A DNA stretch of 64,000 bases from Arcuatula senhousia. Its lineage: Eukaryota > Mollusca > Bivalvia > Mytilida > Mytilidae. The notes under the pieces were generated by a model that did not search any database, was not told the DNA's origin, and was given only the letters and a program-made list of their open reading frames with translations. Position 1 is the first letter of the stretch, and each line of letters starts with the position of its first letter. Of this stretch, positions 33,401 to 48,400 are shown one piece after another. Made by a program: the position numbers and the translations under genes. The stretch spans positions 59,827,702 to 59,891,701 of the forward strand of contig OZ020307.1 of NCBI GenBank assembly GCA_963971305.1, written 5' to 3'.

Positions 33401-36400
33401 CTTCTGTCTGACATGATCGTCCTGATTTATGACCCCATACCTTGCAGACAGGTGCTTTAAGTCAACTTTTTTTATGATGGCCAGATGAACATTTTTTTTT
33501 TTGTAATTTTTTTCCCCTACTAATTTTCAAGCATCTTCTATCTTTTTAAGAAATTGGATATAATTTAAGTATGCTACAAAATTGTCAACAGGTGGTGCTG
33601 AAAGCATCCATGTGAAGTTTAATGAAGCTCCTTTCAATATTCTTAAAATTGGTCTTACAATTTTGTTCCAAAGAAAATAAAATTAACAAAATTGAAGGAC
33701 CAATATGAAATGTCCCAAAGAGAAGACAAGGCAAACATACCAGAAAAGTTTAAGAAATTTCTTACCATCAAAATTTTTAAACCTATCCAACTTGGTATTC
33801 GATAAAATATGAAGATTAAGAACTAAAAAATCATTTACCTTTATATGGAACTTAAGATAACTTCCTCTCTGACAAAAATACCAAGAAAACTTTTTAAGAA
33901 GACAAAGTTTTAAGCCCTGATATGACAAAGGGTTTTATATATACATGCGTCGTCATTAATCACTAAATTAAACCTGGTTCGGTCACAAATATCCCCCAAA
34001 TCTGCAATCTTTAAAGGGATTAACTGAGATAAACAAATGGATTAAATAAAAAAGTTTCTATATTGTTTTATGGGTATTTATGGTTTTTCACAATTCAATA
34101 GAGAGTGTTTGCTTTTAATATAAAATGGCATTGGAAATACACCAAAGCTATGCGTTAAAACCAGTACATATTGGTTCAATTCCAATAGACTATTGTCTAA
34201 GGGCTAAGTATAAGTAAAATTCTAAGATTAGATTTCTAGTGTTGAGAGAATGCATATCAATGATCATTTTAAGTCGACTTAAATAAATCAAAATAAACCT
34301 TATCCAGCCCTGCCAACACTCCTGATTTTCAAGGGTCTTCCCAATTTTCAGGTCTTTATTTTATAAAATTAATCATAACATGAAACATCAAAGATCTTTT
34401 ATTTAGTAAAACCTGATTTAAAATGTCCTAAGTTGGCAGTCCTGCTTATGATTTTTTTAAAAGAGTTATGTTTACAATTTTTAGGCAAGCGCCAGCGAAG
34501 CCTTATGGAGTCTATAGAGTAGTGGTGATTTTCGCGTTTTTTTTTCTGTCTAGACGGAGTGATTTTCCTGCATCCAGACTGGAATAAAATGCTCTATTTT
34601 CTATATTACTTTTCAATATTTGTTAACATGATATACACTTCTATAAATCTCAATTTTTATTGGCATTTTATATGACCGGCACAAGTTTTATTTATTCCTT
34701 TGCATCTTTCATGACGAACTTTTTAGTTAAAGGCGATAGAATATACATTATGTATTCATCTATTACTTGATTGGTTCGTATAAATATTTCTCTCATTTGT
34801 TTGGTCAATGCATGGAATCAGATTCTAGCTTCACCATTCATAAAATCAGTACAGGGACGAGTGCATTTTAATCGAAGGGGTGTTTCAATCGATACCGTTT
34901 TTACACGATACCTGTCTTGTGTGTGCAGGCATCTGCATGACGATCCTTTCTTCGCTCACCAAAATTAATAATTCGCAAACATTTTGAACAATATACTTTA
35001 ACAGAGAATAAATCTATTATAGTTCTTATATATTTCGCTTGCCTTTAAACGCTTTAGCGCTTTGATTTATGAATATTATTATATCTTTTTATTTCATCAA
35101 TTTTTTCGAAAAGGAACTATATGACAATTCTTATAATTGAGAATAATAAAATAATTATCAGTCCTAAATTTTTGCAAAAAGTTACCTTTTTCATATGAAA
35201 CTCTCATAAATCATAATCTGAATAATGCACATTTTTTCCTTTCAAATAATAAACACAAAACTGAAATATAAATTCCTTTTAACAATTACACAGATCATTT
35301 TACTTAATCCATTGGTGTCAAATTGTAATTATAAATAAAATGTATTGGATTATTCAAATTTCTTTTACTTCTGCAAACAATTAATAAAGGTGTAAATTAT
35401 GACAGGTATTTGGCACCATGACCCAATTATTGATTGATTATTGTGATTGACAGGTGAGACAAAATTTACATGTATTTTACCTATATTTACATAATGATAA
35501 GTTATTAATAGATATTTTGAAAATAAAATGACTAATTTATTGGTTTTTGAAAATTGATTGATTTTGAAAGTAGTACTTTTGTAACATTAAGTAACCTAAA
35601 CATGATGACAAACATAAAAAGACAAGAAAAATGTGGCCCTGTCCCAGTTGAGAATATCTTAACCTAACATCATGAATGAAAGATTAATAAGATTTCTTGT
35701 TAGCACTGTAAAAGTTTAATTGCTATATTTTTCATTGACCTGTATAGAATAGAATATTTTTATCATCAAATTAAAGGGCCCGTTAAAGGCATAACATAAA
35801 ATCACATATGACAAAACATTACAGAATAATTAAGTGGAACATATACAGATCTATGTTTTTGTTGATGAGGACTTCAAAATTCAGGAAACAAAGACAGTCT
35901 CTTTTTATAAATCTACAAATTATTTTTCCTGAAAATAACAACTTGTACAGACCTGTAGTTTTAAAGTTATTCATCAAGTACCAATTTTCATCGATTTTTG
36001 TCATGATAAAAGTGTCCTTCTAAAAAATATGAAAAAAATAGACTAAAATTTCTCTAAATGGAGAGACCATGAAAATTGATCCTTACAAAATAAATGAAAT
36101 TGCTGAATATTCTGTACCTTTTGTTGCGTATTTGACACAGCACCACTGTTTGAAGATGCATTCAAGATTGCAGCTGACAAATCTACAACCCTCTTCTCAG
36201 CATCCATAACAAGTTCATCAAGCTTTGCCGATCGACTGTCTGTTCTTTGAACTATAAGTAACCAGAAAACACAACTTATGAATTTTGTGTTAAAAAAGAT
36301 TTAATAAAAAAGAAAAAAACATATATTGACTTGCTTCACTGTAACTTTAAAAATTTCATCCCAAACCTTCAATATTTTAAAATTAAAAATTTCAAAAACT

Positions 36401-39400
36401 ACCCTTTATATTTCCTTGATTTTTGAAACTCCGTACATGAATTCATCAACAAACAAGATATTTGCACTCATTCACAGCAATGTAAATTTTTCAATAATTC
36501 TTTATGCTTCAATAACAATGAATATGATTATGCATAAATATAATGCACTAATTTACAATAATTATAATTAAGCATAAATAATTGAAAAACAACAAATCAC
36601 TCCCACTAAAAATCCTTCACTGAGCAAATGTCAAAGAGGTGTATGTAAAAGAAGTAAAACAATTTTGTAAAACATACTTGATGATTAAACAAAACATTTT
36701 TACAACATAGTCAGTGACCACAAATATTTTCTTAACTTTGAAAATCTAGTCAATAGGCATATAAATCAAAATATTTTTTGTTACATTTTGTTTGTTTTTT
36801 ACAATTTTTAGTCAAAAGATATTTCAATTTTTTTTTTTAATTCTTGAACATGTGGATCATGTAAACATTTCAAAATTTGAGATTTTCTTTGGAAATAAAA
36901 ATGAATCTTTATAAAAATGAAAAATAAATAAAATAATATACCTTGTCTTTTCACATGTATCCATTAAGTCTTTAACAAAAACTTTTACAAGTCATAACCC
37001 TTAACATACATAGATCAGATTTGTAATGGTTGTCCTAAGGGGCAAACATCATATCAGTTCCAATAAACAACGATTATAGTAAATCAAGCATAAAATGATA
37101 AATTTATAAAATTGATATTGACCTGAGGATAGGTTGACAAATTTTGATACATTTATAAATGCTGCTGCTCATCCAGCCCATTACCTACACCAATATTGTT
37201 ATGACTTGAGTTTTCGTTGTTTATTTCCATTCGGTTGATTTTGTGTTTTCTGTTTCTTTGTGCTGTTTTTGTTCATGTTGACTAGTTTATTGTTGCTCTT
37301 TCAGACTTTTGACACACGAATGCCCCATTGGTGCCTCTTTGCTTCTTTTATCTACCATAGGGGGTAATGTTGGGCCCCCAAAAACAATTCACGTTATATG
37401 TGCCTGTCCGAAGTTGCATGATGCTTGTACTGTTGTCTTTATGCAAGTTCGCTCTATGCCCAGAAAAGGGTCTTTTATTTATAATTTAAAAATTTGTTTT
37501 TAATCTTTTGAATCTTATGCATTAAGCCTTTTTTCTAGGACCAATTGCAATTGCAGTGACTGCAAGTCAAATTGAAGGGTGCTGACTGCATTAAGTACAG
37601 CTGATTTATGTAGTTTTTGTCTCATACACTTATTTCACATTATTGCCTTCAACTTTATATCTATTCCCTTAAACATTTTTTACAACTTGCCATTAAAATC
37701 TCAAATGAATGAAATTCAATGAATTTTTTTGTAGATTGTAGATTTTTGTAGATTTTTATGTGCAGAGATCTCCAAACGCTAATCCTGTAGGATAACTGGG
37801 AAATCATAGATATAAGCTTACTGCAGATTAAACTGGCATAAAACAGGAAATTTCTGGTTATACTTGGCTAAAAAAGTTATTAAAAACCCAAAACCTTTTT
37901 TAAAATATTAAAAAAAAATAAATTCTCTGGTGAGTCTTTTAACTTCCATAAATGTCTGATTGAAAATGATCTTTACCAATGTCTATGTAGATAATTGCGC
38001 ATTTGTAATCTTCGTTAGTCTTCAAACCCCTGAGCTTCAAACAAATCCTGAACAATCATCTTCAAAACACCTTCAAGTGCTTATTAATTATAAATTTGTA
38101 CCTTCATGGTAATTAAGTAATAACTTAAATGGTTAATTAACATTCCTAATTTTTAAAAACAAGATAAAGGAGAGTTGTTTACCATTTCTTTTTCATCCAT
38201 ATACTTTTACTTCAAGGACAGAAACTTCAATGGCTTTTTTTGTTTTTTTTTGACGTGTGTGTGCCTGATGTATAATTCTATTAGAGATGACAAACAACCA
38301 GCAAGAATGAGAAATATTTTCATTAAATCATCAGCATTAAGAAGTTTGCACTGAAGACCATGACAAACAGAGAAAGAAAATAAGAAATAATTTTAATCAA
38401 AAACATTAGTAACTACATTTGATCATGGGGTTTGGAGTTGGGTTGACTTAGTGCCTGTAGCATTCAACTAACCAAATGTAAGAGTGCAGTGACTTGTATC
38501 TCTATAAAATACATGATTGAGTTGTCTCCCTTACATCTACCTAGTTTTTTTTTCAAATTTTAAAAAGAAAGAATATGGAATATGTGCCAGAAAGACACGA
38601 TCCACACATGTCAATGGCCTGAATTAAATGAATCTGTATATTTTGGCAATTGAGCCTAAAAATTTAGTTCCAAATAATAGTTAATAGAAAACTAAACAAC
38701 ATGGCCATAGATAGGAAGTATTTTTAATATCTTCTTCAATGCTGCTACTTCTACAGTCTCTATTCATACTCATAGCCAGACTTTTTTTTAGAGAAGATTC
38801 GACCGAGGGGTGGATTTTAAAAATATTCCCTCTTTTAAAAGTGCATAACCAAATTTCAGTTGGTTTTTACCTAATTTTTTTTGTCCAAGGGGAGGGGGTT
38901 ACCAAACCCCTCGAGCCCCCCTGGCTACGGGTATGCTATCCACCCTGAGTACTTACACATTGGACTTTCTCTTGCACCATAGGTTAACAACAGTTTAGCC
39001 ATGGGAATATTGTTGGTCATCACCGCTACATCTAAGGGAGTTAATCTCTCAGAATTCAAACTACAAAATAAACATAAAAAAATACTGAAAGAAGTCTCCT
39101 GTTCTTGTTGCAAAAATTCAAGTCTTTTGAAATATGAAAAATCTGTCAAAGTCAAGAATGGCAGGATTTTGTTAAACAGGAAGTAGGTGAGCAACAGACC
39201 TGAAATCAAATCCCACATTATGGGATCCCATCCTGATGCTGTATACAAAATATCAAGTGGCTGTGATTAGTAGTTGCTGAAAAAACTGTTACAAAAGTTT
39301 CTCCTCCCCCCAACCCCCACGCTTGCCAGCCTAACATTCACCATTTTATAACACAGATTCACTCCAGGAAATCCGGCCAAAAAGAGACATCAAGTAAATG

Positions 39401-42400
39401 GTATAGCTACCCTTACTTGGGTTCAAACAGAATGGATAATCCAGTCTCTGATAAAGAAGCAATCCTATTTTAGTGAAACCAAATGCAAGAATATGTCCAA
39501 AAGACATTATGCTCATCTTGCAACATTTAAGACGGACGGACAAAGGGATAAACGGACCCAAACACTACATTTGTAGATGGGGGATAAAAACAAGAATATG
39601 TCCAAACACATGATGCATGATCATGGTGTAATTCTAGTTGGAAGTAAAATCTGATTGAGGTCGGACAGGCCCAACACTGTTGTAGGTGTGGCATAAAATT
39701 CTAGTGGCTAGACCCTGATAAAAGTTTACATTTTGATTTGCAGTGACAAAATTATACATCACTTTGCATGCACAAAAATGGCCCTACCCACTCTTAAATG
39801 ACTACCTACCTATTGACATTAACTGTGTTGCTCTCCAATATGGCCTTCACTGAATCTATATCTTGTTGTTCAACTACTTCAAACAGAGCTACAAAAAAAG
39901 AAACAGTTTAAACTGTAATAATATATTGCTTAGTGTCTGTGAAAAAGTAAAACAATGTAAACACTGCTGCAGCCGTCAACAAATTGGAATTTCTTAGTTC
40001 TGCTTAAGATTCAAAGGGTGGAAAAAAGTAAAAGAAAATGAAGCAAATGCCTTTTTTGTTGGATGGTATATAAAAATATAGAAACAAAACAAAACATTTT
40101 ATTTTCACTTTTTCCAACAATATAACCATTGAGTAAAAGAATGTTGGGTTCATTTGGGAAAACGAGCAAAATCAAATAAAATTCAAGATCAACTTATCTA
40201 AAGTAAATTCTTCTGTTTACTTATAACATCAAAAAGTATTGTATTGAATTCAAAAATGCTATAATGATTTACAGAGTGCAATTCATCTTTGTCTTTGTGA
40301 AGTACAACACAAACAAAGAAACATCATCAAAGCAAATCGTAAGTACATAAAATATAGATTGATAATTAAGAACTTATAAGAATTCATAAAATTTAAATAA
40401 CCAAAAAGAAAAGAACGACTATTTATCAAAATAAAATAAATCAAATATCATTTATCAAAATTATCTATGCATTACCAATTAATATTGTGTTTTTGACTAT
40501 ATTTTACCTTTTGTAATTGTATGACCGTCCGTCTAAAAAAACGTCAGGAGTAGACAAACGTCTATTGTTTGACTAGACCGTTAGTCATAGCCCATACCAA
40601 GATTACATTTAAATTTTACCAGAATTAATTTGATTGGCTAATGCTATTGATTTTTGTCAATAGTACTCTTACATGCTGTTTAAGTTTAAATGGGACGTCA
40701 AGTTACAAATGCATTTAAAGATCAATAATAGACGATTTATCTGTTAAACAGTTAAATTATTTATAAATATATATTTTTGAAATATTTGTTTTCTTAAATC
40801 ACCAAGGAAACTGCAGTTTGTATGTTTACCCTTTATTTGCAATGACAGGTTTCCATAATAGAATTAAAAATTCATAGCTCATCCACATTTAAAAAGCAAA
40901 CGCCTTTCGGAACTTAATCATGAACTGAATCACCGTGATGAATCTAGAACCAAACCTTTTTAAAAAGTAGTACTAGTGTTTTTCCATCTTTTTTCTCAAA
41001 GTTAAGCTTTAAAGTGCATAAATGATTTTAAATGCAAATATTATCAACTTTGGTTTTAAATAGTTTTATGAGGTTGGAATTTTACAAAAACATCTTTCTC
41101 AGGATAACAATAGATTAACAATATTTTACTTCGACTGGAATTATTGTAGATTCTTGATTTATTTAAAATAAGTGGCAGATTAAGAAGGAGTACTTAAACT
41201 GAAAATCTTTTTTTTTCTTGTATAAAATTAGTCTTTTTTTGTCAAAATATCGTATTAAATGTACATGGCAAATTTTGCAATTTTGGCGATTAGATAACTT
41301 CTCACATCACACCCTGAAAAGTGTCTGATTTTTCTCTACATACCAGAAGCATCTCCAGAGCGTTTGTCTTTATCGGAGCGACGTCTCTCGTTCATTTTCT
41401 GGGACAAAACATCAGAATCACTTGTCATAGAACCTCGTTTCTTGGCAGCTGAAACATCAACATAAAATACATGGTATCATTACTCTAACAAAATATTAAG
41501 TCACAAATTGTTTTTCATCTAGAACAAATTAAATAAAATACCAACAGACGATCAGACACATGTGAACAGGGTTGGATGGGACACACCTTATCAGCCCCTA
41601 CCCCAACTCTAAAATTTGAAAAAGAAGTACCAGTAATTTTTTATGTTATCAAATATCAATTTTCTAATAAAAAATATAAAAACTCTTCAATGTTTCAAAA
41701 GTTTATCCCCACCCCAATTAAAACCTGGATTGAAACTGGTAAAATATTTTGTCCATTACTTTATTTTTGAAAGTATAAAATACCCACAATCATAGCATAC
41801 ATACGAGAATAGAGTTTTCTCATTTAAGCTTTTGCCTTCTAAAGCCCTCTTTGTAAAATAAAATAACATTGCGCAATGCTTTACTATTTATCTAGAAAAT
41901 GTATATCTCTCGAGATTTAAATGAACTAATACTACATGAATTATTAAACATATCAAATATTTGGTGTAAATTATTTTTTTTTAAATCTGAAACTCTCACA
42001 AAAAAAATTGACAACAACAAAATATTTTGACGTATTCTACCGAATTCATCTTTTCGTTTTGTATAGGTTGTTGACATCAACAAATATTTAATTTTTCATG
42101 ATTTTGAAACCGGATTACTTTGACGACTGATAAACACAAAGAGATTTCTAATAGTTGGTGATTTTACATTGTTTGGCACCTGAAATTACATATTTTTTAT
42201 TGCATGAACTTTTGCAACATGATAATCACAATAACATTAAAACATTTATAATATTTTATTGGTTAGCACTTAATACTGATATTTAAGTTCGTTAACCTTT
42301 TACTTAACAAGGTAAATCTGTGCTGTAATGCTCACTATTGATACCCCTGCTTTCACAAATATGACTTGGGTGAAATCAAAAATATTTGACACACAGTACA

Positions 42401-45400
42401 GGAAGTAGATGACCAAGGGGCGGGCATTGGTTTATGTCCATGCAGTTGAAAATAAATTATTTTTAACCAGTACTTAGAAATCTTAACTATTATAAAAGAT
42501 ATATATTAAGTTAATATAAATATAACAATGACCTAATTTACAGACTAACCTATATTGAATTCCCGATTCAGATGATTTCTGAATTTATAAAGAAGTATGT
42601 CAAATTTCTCCATAATGTCACAACATAATATTTTGATTCAATTTAACAGGAACCCGACACACACCTGACTTTGTTTATTAAAATTTTACAATCCAATTAT
42701 GATTCAATGAAATATAACGGAATTAGTCAAACAACATCGTCTTTGGACCTAATATAACATACCGAGGCAGCTTACACATTGTTATAGATTAATACGAATT
42801 AATAAGGATTAAAATTCTTGTTCATTGACGACATAAGTTTCTCAAATTGCAATTAAAAATTTAAATTTAACGTAGCAGGGAAAAGAAGACGTTTGTTCTT
42901 TATGTCGTAAAGGAGTGATTAACTGAAGAAAATAATTCAGAATGTTATACATGTATAAAAGTGCTCACTATAAAAAAACAGCTCATTATTAAGTAAAATC
43001 ATCTCAAATTCTCTCCAGACAAATCCATGTCTGTACTAACAAAAACATCCAGTGTAAGGTTGCTTAGTTTTAGATTACATGATACAGGTACACTTTGCAA
43101 AGACAGACAAACGGGCAGACAGATTCAATGACCCAACACCTCAACTTGATTTTGCCTTTGACAACTTTATGTAGGATGGATATACCCTTACCCTGGAAAA
43201 CCTGACACCTTTGGACCCTAAAACTAATAGCCATAAGATGCTCAAGTTTTATAAAATTTTATCAAGACATTAAACAGTTTTGCTTCAAACCAAATCTGGA
43301 CGGATGCATACTACTCTGTTTCTCATAACGCTGTGGGTGGGGAGCTGTTGAGGGCATAAAGGAATCATCTTATATGCATACATGTGACGGATCCGTCATG
43401 ACAAAGCTGGAGATTTTGATTTTTTTGGCTGGAGATTGGACAAAAAAGCGGGAGATTTTCAACGCTCATTAAAATTGCATTTCAATGTCAATTGAAGGCA
43501 CTAGCGTGTGCCAAATATACATGGCTTCACTGATTAATCTCAAACTGTGTATACAATCATCAGGTCAATCATGGCAATAAACCTTCAATTAACACCTTTA
43601 CCTGTTCAGGGGCGTAGCTAGGCAGAAGTTAAATATACGTCTACCTAATTGACAAACCCCTAAAACACCGGAAATGTTTTGATTAACCAATTAAAATGTC
43701 TATAAAAATAAAATTTTGTCATGTCTTGAAAAAGCGGGAGATTACACAAAAAGTCGGGAGAACGGGAGATGGATAAAAAAGTCGGGAGATTTTGTCTCCC
43801 GGCGGGAGAATCACATGTATGTATATGAAGCAGAATTCAACTTACAAACAAGTATTTTTGATCCACGATTTGATGACTGGTACCCGTTCATGTTTCTCAG
43901 TTGTGCTGGTACACTTGGTGAAGGAAACAGTCCATTATGGGGGTCGTTACATGGAGAAGTTCCACCGTTCTGAGACATGAAGATCTTGATGGTCCTACCA
44001 TCTCCACTGCAAGAGAAAATAATATACATTAAATCTTTGAAAATCTTACAATGTGACCATGCGCCACGGATGCATACTCTGACAAGTGGCTGCAATGGCA
44101 CAAATAGTGATTCCAGCAAATATACAATTGGATATATTTTGTACATGTATTAGGAAAATATATACAGTACAATAGCAATGCTGCAAACAAAACATTTATC
44201 ACCACAGGCCTGTCAAGTTTTTATGAGCTGCATGCGTGAGATTTGACGAAAAACTGAAAGATCAAAGGAAAAAATTAAAAGATCATAGAAATTTGCCGCC
44301 AAATTGCTGACTAGATGCGTGAGTCTCACGCGAGGTGCGTGACACTTGACAGGTCTGTCACCACCCCCTAAAAAATCCAATTTACCTGTTCCTGTAGTAT
44401 GGAAGGTCTGTTAATCTATTTGATTTTTCTTCATGTGAATAAGATGAACAACAAATTAGCATCATGTCTTTAGCTTGTCAAAATAAAGCACTGTCCACAA
44501 TAAATGTGTGAATTATGCTTAGATTTATTAGAAAGATAAAAGTGACCATGCAAACCTGTGAAAAATTTGTTTCTTGGAACTTCTGAGGAGGTGTTTATTC
44601 TAAAAGGTCAAGTTGTTATGGTAAGATTTAAGAATTGCCCTTTAAAGCATTATCACAAAACATGAATGCCAAATAAGTTGAACAAAAGAACTGTTTCTTA
44701 GATGCTGTGTCTTTTCCCCTTATTCTACACCTCAAGTAATCTTTACAGTTGTGGATTTATCACATGAGTATAAATATGCTCAACAGATTATCGATAAGAG
44801 TTCTAAAGTGTTCAAGTTCATCTATTACATAAGCATATAAGAAGATTTTCAAAATCAAAGAAAATAAGCTAAATTATGTAAAATCCCCAAATTTAACATT
44901 TTTGTATCAACTTAGGGTAAACTTAACATTTATGGTTAGTATAAAACAAGTACTGTACCAAACAAGATGAAAATGACCATAAAGTAGAAAATCATTTCTT
45001 TTTATTGAAAAACTGAAGTGTTTTTATTGGCAAAACCAAAAGAATCATTCTGACCTCAACTAAAACATAGACTGTTTTAAAAAACATTCAATTTAACCCC
45101 AAATTATGCATTTCCACAACAAAATGTTTTAAATGATACCTGGTTTGGCATTCAGTAAACTTTATCTCTTTTTTGCTTCATAACTTAACAATTAGACAAC
45201 AAAAACAGAGATTTTGATAACAGATGATGGCTGGACATAAACTAATATGATAATAATATCATTTCATGTGGAAAGATACATGGACTGAACTGTAAACGAC
45301 TCTGCAAAATAGGGAGGAAGCTTAAGGATACAAATATTTTGAATGCGTTCTATCATATAGCTAGGAAAAGAAGCTCAATAGGAGGGAATGGTAAAAACAA

Positions 45401-48400
45401 TACGCCCAAAAGACATGATGCCCAATTTAGCAACATGAAGTTTATATGAAAGTTGTAATAATGTAAGATGGTTTGTGTTTGTCCAAACCCTGATGAATGT
45501 GTATAAAGTTTCATGTTGATAACATAACTAATATTAAGGTTAACTTGATTTGAGATGAATTGGACAGACAAACCGACATATATGGCCCTCTACCTTTGTC
45601 AAGCTAATTAAATTAGTAAGTCTGAAAAGAACCCATGTTAAAAAGGAGTAAAATATGTGAAAAAGACAAATTGTAAATGAAATTACCGGTATTTAAAATA
45701 TGTGATGAGCCATGTTCATCCATTCCTTAAATGTGCAAGTTTTTACTCACCTAGGGACAGGGCTCAGTCTACTTAACCAAGATAAGCTGCATATTGGAAG
45801 CATTAAACTCCAAACATAGCAAGAATATTGAAATAATAGATAAACTTGTAACAAATGGGACACATAAACTATCAAAATTGAACAAGCTTAGACATAACAT
45901 GTAGCCCTATGTATCACCCATCAAAGATCGCTTGATTTCATTTAATTTTGACACAAACACCAATCATAATTTACATGGAAGAGAAATGACCTATGATGCC
46001 CTGCCAAATAGTTTTATCAAACTTTGATACATGGTATTATGATTTTAAATGAAGAATGGTTAATTGTTTATTAAGGTACGGGCTTAAAGCCCCGTTTACA
46101 CGATCAAAGTTTTTCATCAAAAATCTTTGTCCAAGTTTTTGATGAAAAAGTTGGACAAATAAAACTTTGTCAAAGTAGCTGTTTACACGATCAAACTTTT
46201 TTGATGGTTTTCTGCTATTTATAGTGGCTTAAGTGTGGGGACTATATTGTAGTATGTGAGTGCATAATCATTTTATATGCAGTTACTGTGCAGAAATTAT
46301 CATCAGACCAACACAGCCTGGTTGCTCAAACTTTTTGATTGTTGAAAATGCCAATGAATATTAGTACTGTTATAAAAGCTACAGGAATTTTATTAAACGT
46401 TTCTAAAGAAACTGACCAGTTATTAATTTTCTTTCAATCCATCAAGTCATCAATAATATTTTTTTACCTTTGAAATTTTGTTACTGTTGTTACTTTCTTT
46501 CTTGCCATTTTGCCATGTGCTTTTGTTTACAAAATATTCTGATAAGTTCAATAACATATTCTGATTGGTCAATTCCCGTCAAAGTCCATCCAAGTTTTCA
46601 GAAAAATAGGATGAGGTTCTATTCTGTCAAAGTCCTTCAAATTTCTTTGTCAAAGTTTTTGATGCAGGTTTACATGGTCAAAAAACTTTGTCAAAGAAAA
46701 CTTGGACAAAGTTTTTGATGGAAAATTTTGATCGTGTAAACGGGGCTTAATTATCTGCAACAAGCATTTAAATGTACCCCTACGGAAACAATAGCCGATT
46801 ATTTGGTCATGAGAATGTTTTAAATTAGACGGGTGGATATAACTGTATCCTTACAAAAAGTTCACTGTGACATCTATAAAGTGGAAACAAATGGAAACAG
46901 TTCAGTCAAAAACACATATTCAGCTATTCATGTTAAAACTTATCTAACTTTTAATATTTTTCTTAAAATTGATGCAACAAAGTCAAAAGGATGATTTTAA
47001 AGGAGTGGCTGGGTGATATGTTTATTATGTTATAATTGGGTTTTCACAAAACTGCCTCTAAGTCTTGAAGAAAATAAAGCTCAAAACAAATTAAAAGATA
47101 CTTTTTTTTTAGTATTCTTTAGCAAAAAAGTGGAAAGTGCAGGAAAAGCTGTGTGATGTTCCATGACAAGGGAGACAAGCCAAGGTATTAACAGAAATCG
47201 TGGATTGAACATTACTGATGTGATGGTAAAAACTTTGTAGGTTTTTGGCGGAGGTGGTGAAAATCAACTTACTCTTCCATTAAGCTGAAAGGGAAAACAC
47301 TGTATATGAATACTCAAAATTGCACTATTTACTTATCAGATAGCCATACCAATCTGTGACAACCTAGAGAAGCAACGAAAAAATAGTCCATATAGCAGTA
47401 ATGTAAAAAATAGTACAGATAGGAAATTAAACATACAAGTACACCATCAGTATTTGAGGGACAAACAGGAAATTTGTATGAATGAATGCTCATACTAATT
47501 TAAGCATTACAAAAGGAAACACTGACACATATCCCAGAAGTTCCATGTATCAGCTTAGCGTTGTGTTTAGGGACCTCTGTATTTTTTTCATATAAAAATT
47601 TATTTCAATAAAGTTGATGATAGTTTTATAGGGGAAGAAAACAACCCTTAGTACCACCACTGTAAACATGTTTCTAACAGACTGATGCCAACATTTGGAA
47701 CAATAACCCAATACACAAAATTATACAAGTTCTATAAAACTTTGCTACCTCAATTTTAGTAAATCTTACTCTTCAGTAACAAAAAAATACAAAACCGTAA
47801 ACCCACAACCAAAACACAAAACATTACAAAACTCACACAAACTGCCTTTTTACCAATTAAAATACAAGCTACCAATTTACATAAAAAGCCCACAAAAAAC
47901 GTGTTGTAATTTACATATTATTCTTACTTACAGATTATATGTTTTTCTCCTGAAATTTGTCACCACAATACAGGATTATAACGACCCTTAAAAAACCACC
48001 TCTGACTTTTTCTTATATAATAAACTTACTATGGAATGTTTACATTAAAAATTTCAAAGTTGATCAATCAAATTAAAAGTCTACAGTATAAAGGGACCGA
48101 GGGAATCGTTATACAAATCAAACAGTTTATTATCGAGATCTTTGTAATATAACGGTAGGCTTACCTATCACCTCAATAAGAAAATTTGGAGATCTGTGAA
48201 AATTAAATGGAGTACCAACAGCATGTTGAAACATATATGTGGATGAGTGATTTTAATATAAATATTGATTATTTATTTGTTTTTTTAGCCTTAAAAATAA
48301 GATCAAAATATTTGGGGGCCAATAAATTTATGCAAGAAACTACCTTATGTTAAAATAATGTTTATACATATTTGTTATGTGAATTCAAAAACTTTCAAAA

